Shown: positions 33,285 through 44,006 of the stretch, piece after piece
Position numbering within the stretch: position 1 is the stretch's first letter
Layout: every line of letters begins with the position of its first letter
NCBI RefSeq assembly: GCF_014633365.1
Contig: NC_068341.1
Span: 23,728,339-23,792,338 of the forward strand
Length of the DNA: 64,000 nucleotides
Origin: Diospyros lotus
Taxonomy: Eukaryota > Streptophyta > Magnoliopsida > Ericales > Ebenaceae
Direction of reading: 5' to 3'
Notes under the pieces: model-generated
Database searches by the model: none
What the model saw: only the letters and a program-made list of their open reading frames with translations
Told to the model about the DNA's origin: nothing
Program-made: the position numbers and the translations under genes

Positions 33285-34985
33285 TGTTGTTTTACTTTTG
33301 TATACTTAGTTTTGATGATGAAAAACAATATTTTATTTAATTCCTAAGTCATGAATCAAGGTTGTGGTTTCAACATAAATCAATTTCAATATCAAGTATT
33401 ACTTTGTGACAATGAAAACCAAATGAATTTCAAGTATCGAGATTTCAAAGTCATATTTTTCTAAGTCTGGAAGGTTAGCACCTTATAAGGAGACATATAT
33501 GAAAATGTTTTCTTTTTAGAAAACTAACTCCCGATAATTCAATAGCTAACATTCATTAGTGATAAAATAATTTTTAACGAATTTTTCAAGAAATAGAAAG
33601 TGTATATCTTGGAGGTGGTAAAATCGCAAAATCCTAAGTTCCTACTAAAACCCAAATTCTACTTTCTTATTCTTATGGATTTTGATTTTTTAGATATTTT
33701 TATTGAATCCAAATGGGGGGTACTTTCTTATTTACATTTATGTATTAAAGTAAATGGAAGGTAAAATATAAATTAAACAAAATGAGGACATTTACTAATA
33801 TGATTGTAATGTTTTCAAGCTTCATTCTATTGAAAATCTTCCTCATTTGTCGACTGTGTGCTTCAATCTGTCGACTATGCCCATAAATAGTCGACTATAT
33901 GCTTAAGGATAGTTGACTATGCCTATTGTTCTGCCGACTATGTATGGCTTCTGTCGACTATTGTGCAAGGATAGTCGACTATGCTATTTATTCTGTCGAC
34001 TATGTTTATACATGATATTCAAAATTTTCTTCATATTTTTGTATCTGTCGACTATGTGAATGTGATAGTCGACTATCAGTAGATTTTGTTCAACAATAGT
34101 GAACTATGCTTTCTTGTCGGTCGACTATGCTTAGTTTTATTTGAAGAAATAGTCGACTAACCCATTTTATCTGTCGACTATTTGTTTCTCAGAAATCAAT
34201 AATGGCTAGTTTCTCATTCTCCAACGGCTAGTTTCTCATTTTCCAATGGTTCAATAATGGCTAGTTTTGGGCAAAACTCTTAGGATACTTATATATACAT
34301 ATCAAGGAGATCAAGAGAAGGCTAATGGACAGGAATGAAATAATTTGAGCTTACTGTTACTCTCGTTTTTATTTACAGTGATTGGGCTTCAATTTTTTCT
34401 CTCTTCAAGACTTTGATTTTAACTTGTATTAATTCATTCAAGCCTTGTTTTCTTTGTGAGAGAACTTGTAACTAAGAGTGCCAACTCTTAGCATCTAGTT
34501 TACATTTGTATCACTCTTATTTTCCTAGCTTTGTGTTAGAAGACATGCTCGTTGAAGCAAGAGACTGTAATTCCTAGCTAGGTGCTAGAGGGCTTGCTTG
34601 TATAAGTAAGAGGTTGTAATTCCTAGTCTTAGACTAGAGGACCTACTTGGTTTAAGTAGGGGGTTTTAGTGGATTGTTTGCAAAATTCTTAGTGAGGAGC
34701 TAAGGTAGTGGATTAGGCTTGGGTTAAGCCAAACTACTATAAATCCTTGTGTTTCTTGTGCTTGTGCTCTTTGATCTATTTATCTTTCCAAGCATTTCAT
34801 TATTCCTCACTTGGTTCACATATTTATCTTTGTAAACTTACATCTGTCATTTTTATATACTTCACGTTTTATTTCCTAAAACCTCAATTTGTGTTAAAAA
34901 GCTTTTCAAGTTCTATCAAGATTTTTTAAAATAACCAATTCACCCCCCCTTCTTGGTGTGTGCCATAGCACCTCTTGTTCCAACA
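33285..34985 (+). mobile_element. Sirevirus solo LTR with perfect target duplication
   Basis: 1701 bp from TGTTGTTTTAC to CTTGTTCCAACA, flanked by CATTT at 33280-33284 and 34986-34990. Neither a polypurine tract nor a primer-binding site adjoins it, so it is a solo LTR formed by recombination between two LTRs. A TATA-like TATATATA is near 34292. The array lies at 33849-34178. Confidence 0.93.
33849..34178 (+). promoter_or_regulatory. Helically spaced GTCGAC array, 14 sites
   Basis: Cores at 33849, 33870, 33890, 33912, 33933, 33953, 33974, 33995, 34047, 34068, 34099, 34120, 34152 and 34173. The last seven gaps (21, 52, 21, 31, 21, 32, 21) repeat exactly those in the array at 4363-4732. Three cores are degenerate (GTTGAC, GCCGAC, GTGAAC). 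Confidence 0.85.
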
Positions 34986-36084
34986 CATTTGATTATCCTT
35001 ATTTATCTTATAAATAATTGCACCATTATTTAGTAATTTCATAATTACTAAATTATCTTTTCCTCTTTAAAACGATTTCTTATTGGGTGGGACTTTATGG
35101 CTTCACAATTAAATTGATAATGAGAATTAATCAATTATTAATTCTCATAAATCATGAGTGACATCTAGCAATATGTCATGATTACCCAATTTAAGGTGAA
35201 ACGGGTAATGCGAATCTTACACTACGATGCCATGCAATATGGTCCCTCTATTATCCTATATCTTGACTAGATATGAGATCACGGTCAATAGGTCAAATCT
35301 TTTAATCTCAATCCAAAATCAATCTTAACTAATATGACACACTCTTTATGGAACACACATTCCACCTCATATTACCTCGGCCAAGGATTTATCATCATTT
35401 GATTACTAAATTGCACAGGATATCCTCCTCATATATCTTGAGGTGATAGATTCCATGTCTGATGCACACATACCCTATGTGTCACTAAACTAGGCACATA
35501 GATACGTATGGTCATCCCTAATTAGAACAATCATATAATATCGCTGATATCCTAATCCACTAACACACAGATACCCATGTCATATTAGGCCTAAGGACTA
35601 GTTGCAAATTCGTAGTTAACATTCAATCATTGACCCGTGAGATAAAACCCATGTGATTCGATGTTAACAGTCCCATTCAATGAACTCATTCCTATAATGA
35701 GCACCCACTCATCTTCCTTCTATATCTTATATAGAATGGCACAAGGCTCATGAACCTTATCTTTTAGTATCTCATATTGAACAAGAAGGAAGATGATGTG
35801 CTAGCCTTTGCGAGTTGTTAATATCCAGGTTGTGAACTTACCGCCAAGAACATGTTTATGGTATAATGAACTATAGATTATCCGTCATGCATATTTTTAA
35901 CACTTAAGAATAGTATCCATTCCTTATTATACTAAAGGATATATATATTTATATGTTTAAATTAAGCCATATTGCAATTTAAATAAAACATAAACATGTC
36001 ATTAAATAGAATTTAAAGAGTTCCAAGATCAAGCCTCATTGTGTCATTAGAATTGGTCTTAAGAGCTTATATCTAACAAAAAAT

Positions 36085-36958
36085 ATAATAGGTTATGAAA
36101 ATCCAAACTAATCAAGAAAATTTTGTTTTAGTTGTTGGGTTTCCTAAGATGAAAATCAGTGAAGAAATTTTTTGTGATGCTTGCTGTCAAAGTAAGCAAA
36201 CTAGAACTTAAATCTAAGAATGTAATATCAACCAGTAAGACACTACAACTTTTACACTTGGGTGGAAAACATTATTTTTATGTTGTAGTACATAATTTCT
36301 ATAGAATTACTTGGGTTATGCTTTTGTCTTCAAATGATGAAGCTTTTCAAAACTTTGTCAAGAAATCTAAGAGAATTCAAAGAGTGTAAGATGATAAAAT
36401 TGTCTCTCTAAGAAGTGATCATGGTGGGAATTTGAGAATAGATTATTCATGGAGTTTTGTAAGAGTATGGGATTTTTCATCAATTCTCATAGCTAGAATC
36501 CCATAATAAAATAGTGTTGTTGAAGGAAAAAATAGGACCCTTCAAGAGATGACTAAAACCATACTTTTGGAGAATAGATTGCCTACCTATTTTTCGGTTG
36601 AAAAGGTTAATCCTGATTGCTATATTTTAAATAAGTTTAATTGAAGACAAGGTATCAAGAAAACACCATTTGAGATAAATGCTATATCTTGAACACAAAA
36701 GGAAACTTAGGTAAATTTGATGCTAAAAGTGACCAAGGTATTTTACTTTGATATTCAAACATTAGTAAAGCCTATAGAGTGTACAATCTTAAGAACAAAT
36801 TCTTTAGAAGAATCTATCTATGTAAAATTCAATGAATCTTTTGAGCCAAAGAGAAAAATGAAGATGAATAGGATATACCAATAGATCCATTTAAGGAGAT
36901 TTTGGTAAGCTTCCCAAGAATATAAATTTGTAATCATCTTATGGATCAAAATATTGCA
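36085..36958 (+). pseudogene. pol: Sirevirus no. 2 pol: pre-integrase, integrase, SH3-like part
   Basis: Frames read VVGFPKMKISEEIFCDACC (the zinc-domain end), YRITWVMLLSSNDEAFQNF, LRSDHGGN with the second catalytic Asp, VVEGKNRTLQEM with the catalytic Glu, then KAYRVYNLKNK from the SH3-like end. The segment with the first catalytic Asp is deleted between TLQLLHL and GGKHYFY (near 36250). Many stops and shifts. The linker continues beyond the solo LTR at 39732. Confidence 0.88.
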
Positions 36959-36963
36959 GAATC

Positions 36964-39726
36964 TGTAATGCCCTGCTCCCACTTACGGGTGTTACTTATG
37001 AACAATTACCCGAATTGCCCACCTGCTCGGCCTTTGGTGAAGGGTGGACCATGTTTCAAGACGAAACGCCCTAGGTGAGAACTAGACTCGTCCTTCCTTT
37101 CCTTCAACCCCAAGATTCACTGGCTGAATTAGGCTTCAACCACACTACATTTGGTTCAAAAGAAAACTCCTGAAGATGCCCAATCGCCATTTACTTCTTT
37201 ATATTTAATTCTTTTCCCATTCAAGAATTTTTTTACCAGGCTCCATAAAATCACCATTTAAATCAATTCCATTGATTGATTACCAATTTAGGAGGAAAAA
37301 CTCATAATTTTCAATTTTCCAAAATTTCGGCATTATTCTCCAAAATGCTCGAAAATCCTGATATTTTGAAAATTCCTCTAGGGCCCAAAAATCAATTTAG
37401 AATTGCCCCTTAATTCCTAAATTTTATTTTTAAAAAAATTTGGCCAGCGGGACCTGTACGGGGCCTCGCTGGGTGCTGGCTGCGCGGGCTGGCAGCACAT
37501 GTCGCGTGACCGCCCGCGCGCGCGGCCTCCCGAGCGCGGCCACCCGCGGGCGCGGCCGCCCGCGCACGCCCACCCTTGCGTGTAGCCGCCCTACGGCCTG
37601 CTGCTGCTGCTGGCTACCCCCCTACTGCTCCTTCACTTCTTTCTCTTTTTTTTTTTTCCCTTGGGCTTTAAAACCCATATTTTCCTGAAATTAAAATTAA
37701 AAAAAATATGCTTCACATTCCTTCCATTTTTGCCTCTATTTTTTTTTTTTCCAAAATTAAGACTTTAACCACCTCTTTGAATATTACATAACATACATCA
37801 AAATTTCCTTCCATTTCACACATGAGCCTTACACAACCTATTGTTGCTCACATAACAATCTCCAAGTATAAATAGCACACATGATCAAATACAACAAATG
37901 GGCTTTCCTAGCCATAAGGTCACAAATAAAATAAGCACATGCCTAGGCTTCTTTAAGCCATAATTTACAACAAACAAAGAAATATACACCAAGAGCTTCC
38001 CACCACAAGCTTGCAACTTTCCCTTTTCTCTTTGACATAAAACAACCTACAAGGGGAGGGTAAAACCTCATGAGCCACAAAGCTCAGTAAGGGTGCATAT
38101 GCAAAGTAAATACAAGCATAACAAGTCTATGTAATGGCAAATGCATGCAAGCATGGTTAGGTTATTCCATCCTCACAACCCAACATGGTTTGAGGCATCA
38201 ACCCACCATTTCTGTCCCACCCCATGGCCACAGGTCTCATGAACAATTAAAGCATGCAAAGAGATACATAAAAGTTTATGCAACCTACTTACAATGCAAT
38301 GCAAGGCCTCCTCCACATGGGGCCATTCCTTACCTCATTCTTCTCTTTGAATCTTTAAAAATCTCCTTGCTTCTTTGCCTTCAACCTTTGCTCTTTCTCA
38401 AGAACCTCTTCTTTTCTTTGAAGCTTCAAGAATCACTTAGCTTCATTTCCCACTCTTTTCCTTAAGAGCTCCTTAAAACAAAAATTTAAAGAAGCTAAGC
38501 TACCAAATAAAGAAGTGGAAGAAACTTAAACAAGTCTAAGGAAGAATACTTACATTCTTCTTTTTCTTCTTTCCTTTCCTTCTTCTCTTCATTTATTTCT
38601 TCCATGAGAGACTTCTTCCTATCTCTCTTCTTTCTTCCTTCGAGACTCTTCAAATGGAAAAAAATTGAGACTAAAGCACTCTATTCCTTTTTATACTACT
38701 CTTGTCTTGAAATCTCACTTTCAAGACTTCATCTTAGCCCTTGATTCCCATTTGCTTTATGAGAGAAAATCCCAACCACACAAGGAAACACAATCCATGC
38801 CATTTTCTCTATTTAAATTTCAACCATTGGATTATTTTGCCTTTATAAGACTTAATCTCCACCCTTAAAAGGAAACACAATCCATGAGCCTTTCAAAGAA
38901 TTCATCTTAGCCATCCAAAATTAGTCTTTAAATTAAATCATTAATATGTTGGCAATCTTTGCCAACTTTCAAGACTAAATGGTGGTCCTTAGATCATTTC
39001 CAATTCTAAGAATCAATCTCATCCTTCCAATTTTTCACTTCTTTCCCATTTAAATTAATGGGACTATTTTCACCCCATCACATTTGAGAGACAAATACTT
39101 TCTTATGTATTTAAATAAATCCCATAATTTCCAAAGCATTAATGCATGACTAATTTAATTTCTTTTTGGATTTTCTTTTAATCCAACCCATCATGCATCT
39201 CTTTAAATGCTTGAAAGACTAATTTCAATTCTTTTGCATTTAATTAAATCACCCCATTTATACTTGAACAAGACTTTGTCAAGTGTCACCTTTAGACATT
39301 AACCTTGGCTTCCAAGCTTCCATCTCCACCATCCATGTGGCATCACCACATTTATCCACCAATTTAGGGAAAAATAATTATTTTCTCAAATAATTCAATT
39401 TCCACCATTTTCCTATTTTTTATAATTAAATTCCTTTATGGAATTAATTCTAAAATTCCAAAATACCCTTTGTGAATTATTAATCCCATATATCTCCACA
39501 TAAATACCAAAATTAGGATTTAATTCACTTACTCACCTAATTTCACATAGGAATTATTTCCAATTTACCAAAATACCCTTTTTATTGGACTTTACTATCC
39601 AAATTACCAAAATACCCCTCTCATAGGGTACCCTTAATCTCAAAATCTTTCACATCTCAAGGGCATTTTTGAAATTTTCTCACTTCCATTCTCATTCTCT
39701 TAACACCGGTAACACCGGGTGTTATA
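36964..39726 (-). mobile_element. Tekay-type gypsy solo LTR (-) with GAATC duplication
   Basis: 2763 bp flanked by GAATC at 36959-36963 and 39727-39731. It splits the pol linker of Sirevirus no. 2. Minus start reads TATAACACCC (a C-to-T change on the plus strand at 39725), end GGGCATTACA. A CG-rich patch lies at 37440-37610, a TATA box on the minus strand near 38684, and a hairpin TGAGC/GCTCA at 38071-38086. It is the opposite-strand relative of the LTR at 53017-55489. Confidence 0.92.
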
Positions 39727-39731
39727 GAATC

Positions 39732-39847
39732 AAGTAAAGGTGTGAGGACTAGGGCATCCTTGCATCAATATTGTAACAATGTGGCCTTCATATCTAATGA
39801 TTGAGCCAACTTGCATAAATCTAGCTTTAAGAATATGAATTTTGGAT
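39732..39847 (+). pseudogene. pol: Sirevirus no. 2 pol linker remnant
   Basis: AGTAAAGGTGTGAGGACT reads SKGVRTRASLHQYC and NNVAFISN, equivalent to SKGIRTRS and FAAFLSQ-type sequence at 319-380 in Sirevirus no. 1. It bridges two solo LTR insertions. Confidence 0.85.
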
Positions 39848-39852
39848 CAATG

Positions 39853-40838
39853 TGTGGTGACCCACTCTTGGATAGTCCCACTAGCATAGAATATCCAAAA
39901 AGAGGTCATCACAAGGATGATATAGAAAAATAACATACAACATCATATTATAATCCTTAGATAAATTTAGTGAAAGCCAACATAAAGGTTTACAACATCT
40001 TAACACCATGGCTTACACAAAATGAAATACAAGGGCACTAACAAATTTTACAACATAAAATTTCCTCACACATGCCCTCATCACAAACACTAACATGGAG
40101 GAGAATGAAAATGACGGAGAATAAGAAGAAGAAAAAGAAGGAAAACAAGAGGAAGAATTCTTGGAAGAGGAAGAAAGGGAGAGAATGGAGGAAAACAAAT
40201 GAGAAGGAAATGGGGAAAGAGAGGGCCGTGTGTCTCTCACTAAAAGACCCATTTTCCCTTCACTTGCACACACAAACACAATTATTACCATGCCTATTTT
40301 GGACATTTTCCATTTATAATTTCTTTTTCCATTTTCTTTATCAAACCCATTTATACAATTTCCAATTTACCCTTATCTTTTTCACCATCAATATAAGGAC
40401 TTCAAGCCTTTTCTTGACATTTCATAATTAAATTACATTTTCCTTTAATTTATCTCACCACATAGCAAATGAGCTCAAGCCCAACCCATTAATTCAACTC
40501 TTATTAATTAAGCCCAACTCACATAAGCCCAAAGAGTTTATTTTCTAATTTGGCCCAACACTTAAGGCCCAACCCAATTCACTTGAATTTAACTAAATTC
40601 ACAACCCACTTAATTTAGGCCCAATCCATTAGAAATGGGTTTTATTTAATTTTTAGCTATTCCAAGCCTTTGGACTTTGCACATTAGCCCAACCCATACA
40701 CTAAACTCAACCCATTTTATTAAATTTTCAACATCTAGATTTCTCTATAATCCAAGATATATAAATATATATATATCTTTTCAGCAAAATAAAATAAAAT
40801 CATTAACCATGACATTGATCCAATAACGGGTTGTTACA
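39853..40838 (-). mobile_element. Short gypsy-like solo LTR (-) with CAATG duplication
   Basis: 986 bp, flanked by CAATG at 39848-39852 and 40839-40843. The minus strand starts TGTAACAACCCG and ends GGGTCACCACA. An A-rich purine stretch (40120-40230) produces shadow frames. It interrupts pol just before RT. Confidence 0.88.
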
Positions 40839-40843
40839 CAATG

Positions 40844-41330
40844 CTATGCCAGAAAAATGAAGTTTGAAAATTAGTTCCAAGACCAAAAGATGAATTTATA
40901 ATTGAAACACAATGGGTTTTCAAGAATAAATTATATGAATATAGGATCTTAATAAGAAATGAAACAAGGCTTGTAGCCAAAGATTGTTTCCAAGAGGAAG
41001 GCATTGATTTTGAAGAATCATATACTCTTGTGGCTAGGTTAGAAGAATTTAGAATGCTTTTAGACTTTGTCTCTCACATGAATTTCATATTATATCAAAT
41101 GGATGTGAAGAGTACATTCTTGAAAGGCTACATAAATGAAGTATATGTAGACGATATAGTGTTTAGAGGTTCAAAGCAAAAAGCTATGCAAAAATTTTGA
41201 AAATCTAATGAAAAGTGAGTTTGAGATGAGTCTCATGGGAGAACTCACATCTCACATAATTCCTAGGCCTTCAAGTAACTAAAGAAGAAATTTTTTATTT
41301 TCAATCGAATAATGCCTAGTATGGTTTTCA
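40844..41330 (+). pseudogene. pol: Sirevirus no. 2 reverse transcriptase with internal deletion
   Basis: Reads [52 protein letters not shown], then passes directly from NEVY to VDDIVF. About 70 codons present in Sirevirus no. 1 (roughly 760-966) are missing. After this come EFEMSLMGEL and Q-rich remnants, with stops and shifts; RNase H is absent. Confidence 0.9.
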
Positions 41331-42095
41331 AAATAGTCAACTATTAAGATTTCCTACTCTAGTATTTTATATGAATTCCCTATCTTTCTAAAATCAATCA
41401 AGTAAAGATTTTTTAATCAAGTATATTTTTGGCATAAAAATTCCAATGTATTTTTAATAAAGATTGGATTGAATCTGGCTAAATCTTTGGGCATAATCTT
41501 AATTGAGTATCAATTATCTTGAGTATATGCTTTTGTTAGTCAAGTAAATTTAGCCTAGTAGTCGAGTGCTTAACGCAAAATATCTGTGGCTTCTGAGTTA
41601 ATCAAGTAATAATTTGGTCATACGCAAGTGAAGTTTATATATAATCGATTACTTGTAAAATTCAATTGAATATGCTCATAAATTAGTCAAGTAATTGGCA
41701 CCTAATTTTGAAAATTATAGCCGTTACTTAGAGACTAAAAAGAGAACAGTTTTGACCATTAATGTTTTATTTGATTATTCCAGTATGTCTAAATGTGTTA
41801 TGCTATATATGAATGATAAATGTGTTAAAAGCGATTTTTTTTTAACGAAAAATACTATTTTTAAGTAATTTTATTGCATCACAATTTCAAATACTTTTCT
41901 ATTTAATTACATAGTAATATTTTTCATGATGGGTATGGCGTATTATTTCTAGTACTTGACATTACATCTATATTTTTAGTACTTTTTGTTCATCATCCAT
42001 CATATTTTTATATGGATTATACTTGGTCAGTTTCTCTCACAGATAATACTGTTTACATCTTTATTCTCTCCACTAACAATGTCTTTTTTTATTAT
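41331..42095 (+). other. Spacer of Sirevirus no. 2 with CGAGTAA-type motifs
   Basis: Degenerate TCAAGTAAA and TCGAGT motifs lie at about 41330-41700, as in the LTR fragment at 15443-16620, followed by T-rich DNA. By position this corresponds to the array-bearing spacer of Sirevirus no. 1, but no accessory ORF remains. The LTR of this same element has a different motif (AAAGTCGACTTT). Confidence 0.65.
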
Positions 42096-42527
42096 GACAA
42101 AAAGGGGGAGAAGAATGAGATTTTATAAGATGATAGATTATATGTATGAGAGTGAGATTGTATTTTTGAGTTGCAAATTTTTGTACGGGGGAGAAGAATA
42201 TATGAGAAATTTTTTTATGAGAGATTGTCATGAATGAGAAATCATGTATATGAAGAGATTGTACGTATGAGAGCTAGGCAATCAAGGCAAACAGGTGCAA
42301 TTAAGGTGAACATATTTGGTCATTCACTTTTTTATTTAAAAATAAATTATAAAATATTTTATCTATTAATCTATTAAGTTAAACCCAAAATATTTTATTT
42401 ACTTATGCTATTAGCATTTTTTAAAAAGAGAGCTTACAGTATAAAATTAAGAGAGAGTTCAAAATATTTTTAATAAATTAATTAGTTCAAAAAATCATAT
42501 TTTTGTCATTATCAAAAAGGAGAAGAA
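42096..42527 (+). other. Repeated polypurine tracts of Sirevirus no. 2
   Basis: AAAAAGGGGGAGAAG at 42098-42112, ACGGGGGAGAAG at 42185-42196, and a weaker AAAAAGGAGAAGAA directly before the LTR (42514-42527). The multiple tracts match the arrangement in Sirevirus no. 1. Confidence 0.8.
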
Positions 42528-42750
42528 TGTTGAGTCAACTTGCTCATATTAATTAAGTTTTGATTATTAGAAAAAAGAGTATTTTTTAATTATACTAATT
42601 ATAGTATCGAATTAATTTTGTTTAATTTATAAAATATTTTTTCATAGTATATGTATCATCAAAAAATTATTTTCCATTAAAATTATTTTTTAAGTAATTA
42701 TAAAATGCATAAAAATTATATAAAATATTTTTTCAAAATATGGACCGAAA

Positions 42751-42961
42751 GTCGCGTCTTGGCATGCTAAAGCCAACTCTTGACTGTTGCTACAGTGCCA
42801 CTACAGTGAAAGTTGACTCTTTGATTTTTGAAAGTCGACTTTCTGATTTCTGAAAGTTGACTCTTCAATTTTCAAAATTCAACTTTGAGTGCCAACGGTC
42901 AAATTTTTGACTGTTGCACTCATTCGAATGAGAGTCGACTTTCCCACTTAAGAAAGTCAAC
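42751..42961 (+). promoter_or_regulatory. AAAGTCGACTTT-type motif array in Sirevirus LTR
   Basis: Cores at 42751, 42772, 42812, 42834, 42856, 42878, 42934 and 42956. Most gaps are 21-22 bp, with 40 and 56 as exceptions. Several cores have lost the CG. Confidence 0.65.
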
Positions 42962-44006
42962 TTTTAGCCTAACAATTAGCTTTTTCACTATTGGAATAGT
43001 GCTTGAAAATGTCTACAAATAGCCCTAAACTCATTTTTGGAATCATTCATTGCACATATTGCATATCTAAATCATCCAAAAAATGTCAAATGCTCTCAAG
43101 CTAACATCTAAGCAATCGAAGAGCCACAAGGAAAAAGGAGAAAAATATTTTCAAGTTTACTCTGGATTTCTACATCAAATCTGAGGTCACCTGTAATACC
43201 CGAGAAATTTAAACTCAAAATATTTGTGGAAACAAGACATTTTAAAGGATTATGAAAACTTTGAGACAAAAGTTCAAATTTTAAACTAGGGGCAAAATTG
43301 TAATTTTGAAGCTCTGGTAAAAGTGTAATTTCAAAAAAATCCAGGGCAAGAGTGCAACTTTTGGAAAGGTTGCGGATGTGAGGTTATATTTCAATTTGAC
43401 TTTGGATTTCAAAATTTATTCTAATATAATTTTGGATCACTTTGGATTTTAAATAACATTTCAATTTGGCTTTGGATTCCAAATAGAATTCTAATATAGT
43501 TTTGGGACATGTGGCGGGATAGGATTGACACAAGTCGTGATATAATAATTATGGTGCTAGGTGGTGGGACACTTGGCATAATGGGATTGGCTGAAAAATC
43601 TATAAATAGTCCTAAGGTTCTATTCTCAAACCATTTCAAGTGGAGTTGAGGCATAACTACGAGGGTTTGAGGGGAGGAATGAGATCTCAAGAGTGTAGGA
43701 GAATTTTGCAAGAAAAAGAAGCAGAATTCGTGGAAAAACAAGGGAAAACGGACCTCGTTGAAGTCTTTGGGTTTTCATCAGAGTTCATGCCAAATGGTTA
43801 AAAAAACTACAAGGTTCGTCCGGTTTCTTACTATATTCTTGTAGAGGGGGAAGAAAGGGAGTCATAGGTTCAAACGGGGTCAAATTGGAGCTAAAACGAG
43901 GGAGATATGACTGAAAAACCAGAGGGGTAGCTTGTTGTCGCTGGAGAAGAAAACGATGCGTGCAGTACACGAGCCTGGGGAAGGCTACGTGTGCAGGCAC
44001 ATGGGT

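Larger units (their letters stand above)
18411..36078 (-). mobile_element. Ty1/copia element (-), split by three nested insertions, 3' part missing
   Basis: On the minus strand, from right to left: 5' LTR (32863-36078), primer-binding site (32851-32862), a long leader, the start of gag (29546-29472), a Tat gypsy element inserted in gag, then the rest of gag, protease, integrase and the first part of RT, which stops at 18411. Coding similarity resumes on the far side of the Tat element, which proves the nesting. Other insertions are the Sirevirus LTRs at 30312-31903 and 33285-34985. No 3' LTR was found on the left. Confidence 0.8.
32863..36078 (-). mobile_element. 5' LTR of the copia element, split by a solo LTR
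   Basis: Minus strand TGTTAGATATAAG... to ...TTTTCTCACA. Without the insert at 33285-34985 and one duplicated CATTT it measures 1510 bp. A TATA box (CTATAAATATG) is near 33175. To its right lies integrase sequence of Sirevirus no. 2, so this copia element probably inserted into that Sirevirus; the partner duplication on the left was not found. Confidence 0.75.

Noticed and set aside
40072..40431. 119-codon Lys/Glu-rich ORF
   Set aside because: Lies inside a solo LTR with a target duplication and comes from a purine-rich stretch.
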